DNA of 64,000 bases from Pectobacterium araliae (GTDB taxonomy: Bacteria > Pseudomonadota > Gammaproteobacteria > Enterobacterales > Enterobacteriaceae), in NCBI RefSeq assembly GCF_037076465.1, contig NZ_AP028908.1, positions 2,170,001 through 2,234,000 of the forward strand, in the 5' to 3' direction. The notes below the pieces were generated by a model, which saw only the letters and a program-made list of their open reading frames with translations, was not told the DNA's origin and ran no database searches. Numbering within the stretch: the first letter of the stretch is position 1; every line of letters starts with the position of its first letter. This document shows, piece after piece, positions 49,139-58,928 of this stretch. The position numbers and the translations under genes were made by a program.

Positions 49139-49735
49139 GTGGCCCAACTTTATTTTTATTATTCTGCAATGAATGCAGGGAAATCGACGGCGCTATTGCA
49201 GTCGTCATATAACTACCAGGAACGTGGGATGCGCACGCTAGTGTTCACCGCAGAAATAGATAATCGACACGGTGTGGGGATAGTCAGTTCACGGATAGGC
49301 CTTTCTTCTCCGGCATTATTGTTTAATCCGCAGACACCTTTATTTGGATTGCTGGAGAAAGAGCACCGTACCCAACCTGTAGATTGTGTATTAATTGACG
49401 AATGTCAATTTTTAACCCGTGAGCAGGTGAGTGAGCTTTCCGATGTCGTAGATCAATTAGATATCCCAGTATTGTGTTACGGATTGCGCACTGACTTTCG
49501 TGGTGATTTGTTTTCTGGGAGCCACTATTTATTGGCATGGGCTGATAAGTTGATCGAGTTAAAAACAGTCTGTCATTGTGGTCGTAAAGCCAACTGTGTA
49601 TTGCGATTAGATGCGCAGGGTAATGCTGTCCATGAAGGCGAGCAGGTTGTTATTGGTGGTAATGAAAGTTATGTTTCTGTCTGCCGCAAGCATTATAAAA
49701 TTGCGCTGGGATTAACCCGTAAAGAAAGCGAGTAA
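49139..49735 (+). CDS. tdk: Thymidine kinase
   Basis: A 198-residue type II thymidine kinase of the nucleotide salvage pathway. P-loop MNAGKST (residues 11-17), catalytic Glu and zinc-site start in [10 protein letters not shown], and a zinc ribbon with CHCGRKANC and C-R-K-H near the C-terminus. The start is GTG at 49139 with GGAG nine to ten bases upstream. Divergent from hns and convergent with adhE, as in E. coli. Confidence 0.96.
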   Translation: MAQLYFYYSAMNAGKSTALLQSSYNYQERGMRTLVFTAEIDNRHGVGIVSSRIGLSSPALLFNPQTPLFGLLEKEHRTQPVDCVLIDECQFLTREQVSELSDVVDQLDIPVLCYGLRTDFRGDLFSGSHYLLAWADKLIELKTVCHCGRKANCVLRLDAQGNAVHEGEQVVIGGNESYVSVCRKHYKIALGLTRKESE

Positions 49736-49813
49736 GGCGGCTAAATAGCTGACGACTTAGCTATTAATAACCTAGATCCTAAGACGCTCCGGCATTGAGT
49801 TCCTGTAATAAAA

Positions 49814-49840
49814 ATACCCAACCCTAAGAGGGTTGGGTAT
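49814..49840 (-). terminator. Rho-independent terminator of adhE
   Basis: A perfect 12-bp stem ATACCCAACCCT/AGGGTTGGGTAT with a three-base loop. On the minus strand it is followed by TTTTATTA, 39 bases past the adhE stop. Confidence 0.85.
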
Positions 49841-49878
49841 AGCAAAAAAGATAACTTAAATCGCTAATCACCGATGTG

Positions 49879-52554
49879 TTAATGTGCGGCTTTCTTACCC
49901 GTTTTTGCAGCTTTTTCTACAGGTTCAACCGCTTCCGTTTTTATCTCTTCAGAGAACTTACGACCATAGTAAGTATCCAGCAGAATCTGTTTCAATTCAG
50001 AAATCAGCGGATAGCGCGGGTTAGCGCCAGTACACTGATCGTCGAACGCATCTTCTGACAACTTATCGACCTTGGCCAGGAAATCGGCTTCCTGTACGCC
50101 AGCTTCACGGATAGACGTTGGGATTCCCAACTCGGTCTTCATTTCTTCCAGCCAATTCAGCAATTTATCGATTTTCTGCGCGGTGCGATCGCTGGGTGCA
50201 GTCAGGCGCAGGTGATCGGCGACTTCAGCGTAACGACGGCGTGCTTGCGGACGGTCATACTGACTGAATGTCGTCTGTTTGGTCGGGTTGTCATTCGCGT
50301 TATAGCGAATCACGTTAGAGATCAGCAGGGCGTTAGCCAAACCGTGCGGAATATGGAACTCAGAGCCGAGTTTATGTGCCATTGAGTGACAAACGCCGAG
50401 GAAGGCGTTGGCAAACGCGATACCTGCAATTGTCGCGGCGTTGTGCACGCGCTCACGAGCAACAGGATTTTTTGCGCCATCACGGTAGCTATCTGGCAGG
50501 TTCTCTTTCAGAAGTTTCAGCGCTTGTAACGCCTGTCCGTCTGAATATTCGTTTGCCAGTACGGAAACATAGGCTTCAAGTGAGTGCGTTACGGCATCGA
50601 GCCCACCAAATGCACACAGCGATTTCGGCATGTTCATTACCAGATTGGCGTCAACAATCGCCATATCTGGCGTCAGCGCATAGTCTGCTAACGGGTACTT
50701 CTGTCCGGTTGCATCGTCGGTTACGACGGCAAACGGCGTAACTTCGGAACCCGTGCCGGATGTGGTCGTAATCGCCACCATTTTGGCTTTGACACCCATT
50801 TTCGGGAACTTGTAGATACGTTTACGGATATCCATAAAGCGCAGTGCCAGCTCTTCAAAATGCGTCGTAGGATGTTCATACATCACCCACATGATCTTGG
50901 CCGCATCCATTGGTGAGCCGCCACCCAGCGCGATAATGACATCCGGCTTGAAGGAGTGCATTTGTTCTGCGCCTTTACGCACGATGCTCAGTGTCGGATC
51001 GGCCTCAACCTCAAAGAACACTTCGGTTTCCAGTCCGTGGTGTTTCAGCACGGAAGTTACCTGATCGACATAACCATTATTGAACAGGAAACGGTCGGTC
51101 ACGATAAATGCACGTTTTGCGCCATCGGAGGCGACTTCTTCAAGGGCAATTGGCAGTGAACCGCGACGGAAATAAATAGATTTGGGAAGTTTATGCCACA
51201 ACATATTCTCTGCTCGCTTGGCTACCGTTTTCTTGTTGATCAAGTGTTTCGGACCGACGTTTTCGGAGATGGAGTTTCCTCCCCAAGAGCCACATCCCAG
51301 CGTCAGAGACGGGGCGAGTTTGAAGTTGTAGAGATCGCCGATACCGCCCTGAGACGCCGGTGTGTTAATCAAGATACGCGCCGTTTTCATCATATTGCCG
51401 AAATGATTTACGCGTTCTGGTTGATTGTCCTGATCGGTATACAAGCAAGATGTGTGACCGATACCACCCATTGCGACCAGTTTTTCCGCTTTAATGACGG
51501 CGTCATTGAAGTCTTTCGCACGGTACATCGCTAGCGTTGGCGACAGTTTTTCATGGGCAAACGGTTCTGATTCATCAACGGCCGTCACTTCACCGATCAG
51601 CACTTTAGTGTTCGCAGGGACGGTGATCCCCGCCATCTCTGCGATTTTCGGCGCAGGCTGGCCCACAATGTCGGCATTCAATGAACCGTTTTTCAGCAGA
51701 ATACCCTGTACAGCATGGAGCTCTTTGCCTCTCAGCATGTAGCCGCCGTGGGTAGCAAAACGTTCACGCACGGCATCATAGGCGCTGTCTACCACGATAA
51801 CGGACTGCTCTGACGCACAAATGACGCCGTTATCGAAAGTTTTCGACATCAGAATAGAGGCGACGGCACGCTTGATATCCGCGGTCTCGTCAATGACTAC
51901 CGGCGTGTTACCTGCACCTACGCCGATGGCTGGCTTACCTGAGCTGTATGCCGCCTTCACCATGCCTGGGCCGCCAGTAGCCAGAATCAGGTTGATATCT
52001 GGGTGATGCATCAATTGGTTGGACAAGTCGACAGAAGGTTGATCAATCCAGCCAATGATATCTTTCGGTGCGCCTGCGGCAATCGCGGCTTGCAGAACGA
52101 TGTCTGCGGCTTTGTTGGTGGCATTTTTTGCGCGTGGATGGGGAGAAAAAATAATCCCGTTACGGGTCTTCAGGCTGATCAACGCTTTAAATATCGCGGT
52201 AGAAGTGGGGTTGGTGGTGGGAACAATACCGCAAATCAGGCCGATAGGCTCTGCAATGGTAATCGTACCGAAGGTGTCGTCAGTAGAGAGGACGCCGCAG
52301 GTTTTTTCATCCTGATAGGCGTTATAAATGTACTCGGATGCGAAATGGTTTTTGATGACTTTATCTTCCACGATCCCCATGCCCGATTCGGCAACGGCCA
52401 TTTTTGCCAGTGGGATACGGGCATCTGATGCAGCGAGTGCGGCAGCGCGGAAGATCTTGTCCACTTGTTCCTGAGTGTAAGTGGCAAATTCCTGCTGTGC
52501 TTTTCTCACTCTTTCGACCAATGCGTTAAGTTCAGCAACGTTGGTTACGGCCAT
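49879..52554 (-). CDS. adhE: Bifunctional aldehyde-alcohol dehydrogenase AdhE
   Basis: An 891-residue fermentative enzyme converting acetyl-CoA to acetaldehyde and then to ethanol with two NADH. The N-terminal ALDH domain (about 1-440) has the catalytic cysteine in NGVICASEQSV (about residue 246). The C-terminal iron alcohol dehydrogenase has the NAD motif ALGGGSPMDAAK and metal-binding His in CHSMAHKLGSEFHIPHG. AdhE forms filaments (spirosomes). A strong CTCTCCTG complement gives AGGAGAG before the ATG. Regulatory DNA lies in the very long gap to its right. Confidence 0.97.
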   Translation of the reverse strand: MAVTNVAELNALVERVRKAQQEFATYTQEQVDKIFRAAALAASDARIPLAKMAVAESGMGIVEDKVIKNHFASEYIYNAYQDEKTCGVLSTDDTFGTITIAEPIGLICGIVPTTNPTSTAIFKALISLKTRNGIIFSPHPRAKNATNKAADIVLQAAIAAGAPKDIIGWIDQPSVDLSNQLMHHPDINLILATGGPGMVKAAYSSGKPAIGVGAGNTPVVIDETADIKRAVASILMSKTFDNGVICASEQSVIVVDSAYDAVRERFATHGGYMLRGKELHAVQGILLKNGSLNADIVGQPAPKIAEMAGITVPANTKVLIGEVTAVDESEPFAHEKLSPTLAMYRAKDFNDAVIKAEKLVAMGGIGHTSCLYTDQDNQPERVNHFGNMMKTARILINTPASQGGIGDLYNFKLAPSLTLGCGSWGGNSISENVGPKHLINKKTVAKRAENMLWHKLPKSIYFRRGSLPIALEEVASDGAKRAFIVTDRFLFNNGYVDQVTSVLKHHGLETEVFFEVEADPTLSIVRKGAEQMHSFKPDVIIALGGGSPMDAAKIMWVMYEHPTTHFEELALRFMDIRKRIYKFPKMGVKAKMVAITTTSGTGSEVTPFAVVTDDATGQKYPLADYALTPDMAIVDANLVMNMPKSLCAFGGLDAVTHSLEAYVSVLANEYSDGQALQALKLLKENLPDSYRDGAKNPVARERVHNAATIAGIAFANAFLGVCHSMAHKLGSEFHIPHGLANALLISNVIRYNANDNPTKQTTFSQYDRPQARRRYAEVADHLRLTAPSDRTAQKIDKLLNWLEEMKTELGIPTSIREAGVQEADFLAKVDKLSEDAFDDQCTGANPRYPLISELKQILLDTYYGRKFSEEIKTEAVEPVEKAAKTGKKAAH

Positions 52555-53551
52555 AATGCTCTCCTGATAAATGTTAAACTCTTTCAGTCAATTGTTCGCC
52601 GGATAGAACAGTATAGATAAATGAGAAGGGAGCGTTTCCCTTACCTTGCTATTCTTTTCTACCTATTTCGTATCAATTGACTCAAAGAGCTTGCCAGCTA
52701 CCGTTGTGGTGCGATCGCTGCTTTTTAAAATACTGTAATCGACGATATCGTTAATTTTTAAAATATTGTTTTGAAAATACGTAAAAATTAAGATTATTTG
52801 CGCACTCATTACGGTATGGAATTAGCATACCCATTTGCGGGGGCTTTTTTTGTGATCAATATCGAATTTTCTTTAAGCTGACACCATTCAGCATGATGGT
52901 ATTGATAATGGCTATCATTAACAAGGTAAGGCCAGAGGCTTTCTTCTCTAACCTGGCGTGGTTGGGAGGTAGTTGTGGCGGCAACGTGGCGCACGACCTA
53001 TTCGTATAAAATGTGTTCGTATAAATAACGCTTATATCTTAATCGAATGCGTTATTCTTGCACACAGTCTATAGCAGAGGAATAGCGTGCGAGTGGCGAG
53101 CCGTGTTAGTAATAAAACTGTTAAAATAATAACATTTTGCTCAGATAATGATGCAAACAGATAAGTACTCGTCATCATTTTTGTGCTGTGAAAACGATGA
53201 AATCTACTACGATGTTTTTTTGCTCAAAATCTATAAATTGTTGAATATTTAAAAATTACGTAAAATAAACATAAAAAACATTGATTATCATGTGGTTAAT
53301 TATTATTTTACCATGTTGTGATGAAAATCATGTCGGACGGTGGTGAAGAAAATTAAGCAACATCAATGTAAAAATATTGGCGAATGTGTCCGCTTTTGAT
53401 AGCTTCGAGTGTCGACCTGTTATTCGTTATATACTCATAAAATAATCTTATGATTTATTTGGATAATGGGCGATCTTTTCTGCTCTATGTGATGGCGATC
53501 TTTAGACATAGAGTTCGATATGGCGTTGTATCAAGACAGGGGCGTTATAAA
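52555..53551. other. Long non-coding region between adhE and oppA1
   Basis: Nearly 1 kb without a recognisable gene, AT-rich throughout. Items seen: a Cra-like dyad GCTGACACCATTCAGC at 52877-52892, a GC patch followed by CTTTTTTTG at 52836-52852 that may end a rightward transcript, two direct copies of TTCGTATAAA (53001 and 53016), an inverted pair AATAACGC/GCGTTATT (53024-53056), and TATACTCATAAAATAATC just before oppA1 that could be its -10 region. The ychE gene found here in E. coli is absent. Open frames (e.g. 52809-52994 minus) look random. Confidence 0.45.
53001..53025 (+). repeat. Tandem 10-base direct repeat upstream of oppA1
   Basis: TTCGTATAAA occurs at 53001-53010 and 53016-53025, 15 bases apart start to start. 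Possible paired regulator sites or -10-like elements; nothing more can be said from sequence. Confidence 0.4.
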
Positions 53552-55189
53552 GTGAAAATTCGCAAAACAAAACGATGCTTTGTTACTAGTATGATTGCCG
53601 CAGCAGTGATGGCGTCATGCGTGAATGTTCAGGCCGCTAATGTACCCGCTGGTGTTGAGCTGGCGAAAGAACAGGTTCTGGTGAGAAACAACGGCGCTGA
53701 AGTGTCATCGTTGGATCCACATAAAATAGAAGGTGTACCGGAATCCAACGTCGCGCGTGATTTATATGAAGGGTTGGTGATTTCCGATCCGGACGGACAC
53801 CCGATTCCCGGTGTGGCAGAACGCTGGGAAAGTAGCGATTTTAAAGTCTGGACGTTCCATTTACGTAAAGACGCCAAGTGGTCAAACGGCGAGCCCGTTA
53901 CCGCGCAGGATTTTGTTTATAGCTGGCAGCGACTGGCCGATCCGAAAACCGTTTCTCCTTACGCCAGTTATTTGCAATATGGTCATCTGCTGAATATCGA
54001 TGACATTATCGCCAGCAAAAAATCTCCCGATACGCTGGGCGTTAAAGCACTCGACGACCATACGCTGGAAGTGACATTAAGTGAGCCGATCCCTTATTTT
54101 TATAAATTACTGAATCACTCATCTTTGTCTCCGGTAAATGAAACGGCGGTGGAGAAATTTGGTGATAAATGGACCCAGCCGGAAAATTGGGTGGGAAATG
54201 GCGCTTATCGTCTTAAGTCCTGGATCGTGAATGAGCGACTGGTGCTGGAGCGCAATACCCAATATTGGGATAACGCCAAAACCGTGATTAATCAGGTCAC
54301 CTATCTGCCGATTGCGTCTGAAGTGACGGACGTTAACCGTTATCGTGCGGGGGAAATTGATGTCACCAATAATAAATTACCCATCGAGCTATTTCAGAAA
54401 CTAAAAAAAGAAATCCCACAAGAAGTTAACGTCAATCCTTATCTCTGCACGTATTATTACGAAATCAATAATCAGAAACCGCCATTTAACGATGTACGGG
54501 TACGTGCGGCGCTGCGTATGGGTCTCGATCAAGACATCTTGACTAATAAAGTGAAAAATCAGGGGGATATTCCTGCCTATGGCTATATTCCTCCTTTTAC
54601 TGACGGTCTGAAAGCGCATACGCCGGAATGGTTTACCTGGCCACAGGCGAAACGTAATGAAGAGGCGAAAAAACTGCTGGCAGAAGCAGGCTATACCGCA
54701 GAGAAACCGCTGACGTTTAATCTGCTCTATAACTCGTCTGATTTGCATAAAAAGATGGCGATCGCGGCGGCTTCGATCTGGAGACAGAATCTGGGCGTTG
54801 ACGTGAAGTTGGAAAATCAGGAGTGGAAGACCTATCTCAGTACGCGTCATCAAGGCAATTATGACGTTGCGCGTGCCGGATGGTGTGCGGACTATAACGA
54901 ACCCACCTCGTTCCTGAACAGCATGTTGTCAGGCAGCAGCAACAACACGGCGCATTATAAGAGTGCGGTGTTCGACAAGCTGATGGCGCAGGCGGTTCAG
55001 GCGAAAACGGACGATGAACGCGCACAGATTTATCAGCAGGCGGAATCTCAGTTGGATAAAGATGCGGCGATCGTACCGGTCTATTACTACGCGAATACCC
55101 GACTGGTAAAACCTTATGTCGGCGGTATTACCGGCAAAGATCCGTTGGATAATCTGCGGGTGAAGGATCTCTACATCATTAAGCATTAA
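53552..55189 (+). CDS. oppA: Oligopeptide-binding protein OppA, first copy
   Basis: A 545-residue periplasmic solute-binding protein for peptides (SBP family 5). The preferred start is GTG at 53552, with AGGGG about ten bases upstream, giving (M)KIRKTKRCFVTSMIAAAVMA; a signal peptidase I site is predicted after VQA at residue 28, and mature ANVPAGVEL aligns with the second copy. A cysteine at residue 23 (MASC) makes a lipoprotein form conceivable but less likely. ATG at 53450 would add 34 residues before the signal peptide. It is followed 195 bases later by a close paralogue; this first copy is the less typical of the two. Confidence 0.92.
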   Translation: MKIRKTKRCFVTSMIAAAVMASCVNVQAANVPAGVELAKEQVLVRNNGAEVSSLDPHKIEGVPESNVARDLYEGLVISDPDGHPIPGVAERWESSDFKVWTFHLRKDAKWSNGEPVTAQDFVYSWQRLADPKTVSPYASYLQYGHLLNIDDIIASKKSPDTLGVKALDDHTLEVTLSEPIPYFYKLLNHSSLSPVNETAVEKFGDKWTQPENWVGNGAYRLKSWIVNERLVLERNTQYWDNAKTVINQVTYLPIASEVTDVNRYRAGEIDVTNNKLPIELFQKLKKEIPQEVNVNPYLCTYYYEINNQKPPFNDVRVRAALRMGLDQDILTNKVKNQGDIPAYGYIPPFTDGLKAHTPEWFTWPQAKRNEEAKKLLAEAGYTAEKPLTFNLLYNSSDLHKKMAIAAASIWRQNLGVDVKLENQEWKTYLSTRHQGNYDVARAGWCADYNEPTSFLNSMLSGSSNNTAHYKSAVFDKLMAQAVQAKTDDERAQIYQQAESQLDKDAAIVPVYYYANTRLVKPYVGGITGKDPLDNLRVKDLYIIKH

Positions 55190-55267
55190 TCCGTCGTGAT
55201 GTTATTTACGGTTTGATGCAAATGAAATGAGCGAGCAGCGATTAATTTGGTGTTTACTCTATGCTTA

Positions 55268-55321
55268 CCCATTCCTACTCTGTGGGAATGGGCGTGGGTT
55301 GAATCGATTAATCGTTTTTTT
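55268..55321 (+). terminator. Possible partial terminator between the two oppA genes
   Basis: Stem CCCATTCC/GGAATGGG (55268-55275 with 55285-55292), then a small CGAT/ATCG hairpin directly before a seven-T run (55315-55321). The T run belongs to the weak second hairpin, so leaky termination is expected, consistent with differential expression of the copies. Confidence 0.5.
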
Positions 55322-55384
55322 CACAGGGTGCAATTCAGGAACCGTGTAGGTATTACTAACACGCCAACATTACAGGAGAAAATA

Positions 55385-57022
55385 ATGACACACATCACAA
55401 CTAAAAAAAGAATAGCGGCCGCTATTATCGCGGCATTGAGTAGTTCGATGGCTGTTTCTGCCTTCGCTGCGACCGTTCCCGCAGGCGTTCAGTTAGCAGA
55501 AAAACAGGAATTGGTTCGTAACAACGGTGCGGAAGTTTCTTCCCTCGATCCGCATAAAATCGAAGGTGTACCCGAATCCAACGTGTCGCGCGATCTGCTT
55601 GAAGGGTTGGTTATTTCTGATATTAACGGCAAGACCAGTCCCGGTGTAGCCGAAAGCTGGGATAACAAAGAGTTTAAAGTGTGGACATTCCACCTGCGGA
55701 AAGATGCTAAATGGTCCAATGGCGAACCGGTTACCGCACAAGATTTTGTCTACAGCTGGCAGCGTTTAGCCGATCCAAAAACGGCATCGCCTTACGCCAG
55801 CTACCTGCAATATGGTCATCTGCTCAATATCGATGACATCATCGCTGGCAAGAAATCCCCTGATACGCTGGGCGTAAAAGCGATCGACGATCATACCTTT
55901 GAGGTTACGCTGTCCGAAGCGGTGCCTTATTTCTATAAGCTGCCTGTTTACGCGGCCATGTCGCCTGTCAATAAAGCGGCGCTTGAGAAATTTGGTGATA
56001 AATGGACGCAGCCACAAAACTGGGTCGGCAATGGTGCCTACAAACTGAAAAGTTGGGTCGTGAACGAAAAATTGGTACTGGAGCGTAACCCGCAATACTG
56101 GGACAACGCGCATACCGTGATTAACCAAGTGACGTATTTGCCGATCGCGTCTGAAGTGACGGACGTTAACCGCTACCGCAGCGGTGAAATTGACATGACG
56201 TACAACAACCTGCCGATCGAACTCTTCCAAAAGCTGAAGAAAGAGATCCCGGATGAAGTGAAGGTTAACCCGTACCTGTGTACCTACTACTACGAAATTA
56301 ACAACCAGAAGCCGCCATTTAACGACGTACGAGTCCGTACCGCGCTGCGTCTGGGGCTGAGCCAGGATATTCTGGCCAACAAGGTGAAAAATCAGGGTGA
56401 TATTCCTGCCTATGGCTTTGTTCCTCCGTATATTGATGGCCTGAAAGCGTCAGTACCGGAGTGGTTCACCTGGTCACAGGCGAAACGTAATGAAGAAGCG
56501 AAAAAACTGCTGGCAGAAGCGGGCTATACCGCAGACAAACCGCTGACCTTGAACCTGCTGTACAACACCTCCGATCTGCATAAGAAGATGGCGATTGCAG
56601 CGGCTTCTATCTGGAAACAGAATATCGGAGTGGACGTTAAGCTGGAAAACCAGGAATGGAAAACCTTCCTCAGCACCCGTCATCAGGGAACCTATGATGT
56701 TGCACGCGCCGGATGGTGTGCAGACTACAACGAACCGTCAACGTTCCTCAATAGCATGCTGTCAGATAGCAGCAGTAACACCTCCCACTATAAGAGCAAA
56801 GAGTTTGATGCACTGGTGGCGAAGTCCTTGCAGGTGAAAACCGATGAGGAACGTGCAGACGTTTATCAGCAGGCTGAAGCTCTGCTGAATAAAGACGCGG
56901 TTACCATTCCCGTCTATTACTATGCGAATACCCGTTTGGTGAAGACGTATGTTGGGGGCTTAACAGGCAAAGATCCTCAGGATAATGTCTACGTGAAAGA
57001 TCTTTATATCATCAAGCACTAA
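55385..57022 (+). CDS. oppA: Oligopeptide-binding protein OppA, second copy
   Basis: A 545-residue peptide-binding protein, highly similar to the preceding copy from the mature N-terminus onward (shared VRNNGAEVSSLDPHKIEGVP and LRKDAKWSNGEPVTAQDFVY). Signal peptide of about 28 residues, cleavage after AFA. A strong AGGAGAA precedes the ATG. The leader is CA-rich (AACACGCCAACATTACAGGA), resembling the oppA leader bound by the GcvB small RNA in enterobacteria; this is inference. A terminator-like stem separates it from oppB, as expected for an abundant binding protein. Confidence 0.95.
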   Translation: MTHITTKKRIAAAIIAALSSSMAVSAFAATVPAGVQLAEKQELVRNNGAEVSSLDPHKIEGVPESNVSRDLLEGLVISDINGKTSPGVAESWDNKEFKVWTFHLRKDAKWSNGEPVTAQDFVYSWQRLADPKTASPYASYLQYGHLLNIDDIIAGKKSPDTLGVKAIDDHTFEVTLSEAVPYFYKLPVYAAMSPVNKAALEKFGDKWTQPQNWVGNGAYKLKSWVVNEKLVLERNPQYWDNAHTVINQVTYLPIASEVTDVNRYRSGEIDMTYNNLPIELFQKLKKEIPDEVKVNPYLCTYYYEINNQKPPFNDVRVRTALRLGLSQDILANKVKNQGDIPAYGFVPPYIDGLKASVPEWFTWSQAKRNEEAKKLLAEAGYTADKPLTLNLLYNTSDLHKKMAIAAASIWKQNIGVDVKLENQEWKTFLSTRHQGTYDVARAGWCADYNEPSTFLNSMLSDSSSNTSHYKSKEFDALVAKSLQVKTDEERADVYQQAEALLNKDAVTIPVYYYANTRLVKTYVGGLTGKDPQDNVYVKDLYIIKH

Positions 57023-57029
57023 TAATAAT

Positions 57030-57064
57030 GGCTGGCGGCACGCAACGATGTCGCCAGCCTTTTA
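57030..57064 (+). terminator. Attenuating stem-loop between oppA and oppB
   Basis: Eight-bp stem GGCTGGCG/CGCCAGCC (57030-57037 with 57052-57059) followed by TTTTA. Likely partial terminator or 3' stabiliser that keeps oppA transcript above oppBCDF. Confidence 0.7.
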
Positions 57065-57076
57065 TAGGTACGAGCA

Positions 57077-57997
57077 ATGTTAAAATTTATTCTTCGCCGC
57101 TGTTTAGAGGCGATCCCAACACTATTTATCCTAATCACTATCTCATTCTTCATGATGCGATTGGCGCCCGGTAGCCCTTTTACCGGTGAACGAAATTTAC
57201 CGCCGGAAGTGATGGCGAATATTGAAGCCAAATATCATCTGAACGATCCCATCCTGACGCAGTACGGTAACTATTTACTGCAATTGGTGCAGGGTGATTT
57301 TGGTCCTTCGTTTAAATACAAAGATTATTCCGTGAACGATCTGGTCGCGACGTCTTTCCCAGTTTCTGCGAAATTAGGGTTCGCCGCATTCATTCTTGCC
57401 ATTGTTTTTGGTGTGAGTGCGGGGGTGATCGCTGCGCTGAATCAGAATACGAAATGGGACTATACCGTGATGGGTTTTGCCATGACGGGGGTGGTTATTC
57501 CCAGCTTTGTGGTCGCACCGCTGCTGGTACTTATTTTCGCTATTACGCTGCGTTGGTTGCCAGGAGGTGGCTGGAACGGTGGGGCACCGAAATACATCAT
57601 TTTACCGATGGTGGCGCTGTCTTTGTCTTATATCGCCAGTATCGCGCGTATCACCCGAGGATCGATGATCGAGGTCTTACACTCTAACTTTATCCGCACG
57701 GCTCGCGCTAAGGGACTACCGATGCGTCGTATCGTGCTGCGCCATGCGTTAAAGCCCGCATTGCTACCGGTACTTTCCTATATGGGGCCTGCGTTTGTCG
57801 GGATCATTACTGGCTCAATGGTGATCGAAACCATCTTTGGCCTACCCGGTATCGGACAACTTTTTGTGAATGGTGCGCTGAACCGCGATTACTCACTGGT
57901 ATTGAGCCTGACGATTTTAGTCGGCGGCTTAACCATTTTATTTAATGCGATCATTGACGTGCTCTACGCTGTTATCGATCCGAAAATTCGCTATTAA
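57077..57997 (+). CDS. oppB: Oligopeptide ABC transporter permease OppB
   Basis: A 306-residue inner-membrane permease with six membrane segments. The N-terminal MLKFILRRCLEAIPTLFILI signature is typical of DppB/OppB proteins. The EAA loop for ATPase contact reads RTARAKGLPMRRIVLRHALK (about residues 210-229). It pairs with OppC to form the channel. Eleven bases before oppC. Confidence 0.96.
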   Translation: MLKFILRRCLEAIPTLFILITISFFMMRLAPGSPFTGERNLPPEVMANIEAKYHLNDPILTQYGNYLLQLVQGDFGPSFKYKDYSVNDLVATSFPVSAKLGFAAFILAIVFGVSAGVIAALNQNTKWDYTVMGFAMTGVVIPSFVVAPLLVLIFAITLRWLPGGGWNGGAPKYIILPMVALSLSYIASIARITRGSMIEVLHSNFIRTARAKGLPMRRIVLRHALKPALLPVLSYMGPAFVGIITGSMVIETIFGLPGIGQLFVNGALNRDYSLVLSLTILVGGLTILFNAIIDVLYAVIDPKIRY

Positions 57998-58008
57998 TTG
58001 GGGGCGCT

Positions 58009-58917
58009 ATGTTTTGGAATCGAAAAAACGTTGAAGCGTTAGAGAACTTCACCGAACAGTCTGAAATTGAAGGGCGTAGCCTGTGGCAAGATGCGCGTCT
58101 GCGTTTTATCCATAATCGTGCGGCGCTGGCTAGTCTGTTTGTTCTGGCTGTGATTACCCTTTTCGTGGTGTTTGCGCCGATGCTGTCTGCATTTGACTAC
58201 GCCGATACGGATTGGGGAATGATGTCAGCCGCGCCGGATATGACGTCTGGACACTATTTCGGCACGGATTCTTCTGGCCGCGACCTGCTGGTTCGTGTTG
58301 CCATCGGTGGCCGTGTGTCGCTGATGGTCGGCGTGGCGGCAGCGCTGGTTGCCGTGATCGTCGGGACGCTGTATGGCGCAATGTCCGGCTATCTGGGGGG
58401 GAAAGTGGACTCGGTAATGATGCGTCTGCTTGAGATCCTCAACTCATTCCCCTTCATGTTCTTCGTTATTCTGCTGGTCACGTTCTTTGGGCAGAACATG
58501 CTGCTAATTTTCGTGGCTATCGGCATGGTGTCTTGGCTAGATATGGCGCGTATCGTGCGCGGCCAGACGCTGAGTCTGAAACGTAAAGAGTTCATTGAAG
58601 CGGCAATGGTTTCTGGCGTTTCCACGCGCGGTATCGTTTTACGTCACATTGTTCCTAATGTGCTCGGTGTGGTAGTGGTTTATGCCTCTCTGTTAGTACC
58701 AAGCATGATTCTGTTCGAATCCTTCCTGAGCTTCCTCGGTCTGGGAACGCAAGAGCCGTTAAGCAGTTGGGGAGCGTTGCTGAATGATGGGGCGAACTCA
58801 ATGGAAGTGTCGCCGTGGTTACTGTTCTATCCGGCGGCGTTTCTGGTTGTCACGCTGTTTTGTTTTAACTTTATCGGCGATGGCCTGCGTGATGCCCTCG
58901 ACCCGAAAGATCGCTGA
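58009..58917 (+). CDS. oppC: Oligopeptide ABC transporter permease OppC
   Basis: A 302-residue permease with a cytoplasmic N-terminus (EGRSLWQDARLRFIHNRAAL) and six membrane segments. It has the DppC/OppC-type HYFGTDSSGRDLLVRVAIGG and the EAA loop IEAAMVSGVSTRGIVLRHIV. A GGGGGC ribosome site precedes the ATG. Eleven bases before oppD. Confidence 0.96.
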   Translation: MFWNRKNVEALENFTEQSEIEGRSLWQDARLRFIHNRAALASLFVLAVITLFVVFAPMLSAFDYADTDWGMMSAAPDMTSGHYFGTDSSGRDLLVRVAIGGRVSLMVGVAAALVAVIVGTLYGAMSGYLGGKVDSVMMRLLEILNSFPFMFFVILLVTFFGQNMLLIFVAIGMVSWLDMARIVRGQTLSLKRKEFIEAAMVSGVSTRGIVLRHIVPNVLGVVVVYASLLVPSMILFESFLSFLGLGTQEPLSSWGALLNDGANSMEVSPWLLFYPAAFLVVTLFCFNFIGDGLRDALDPKDR

Positions 58918-58928
58918 GGAGCATCAAC

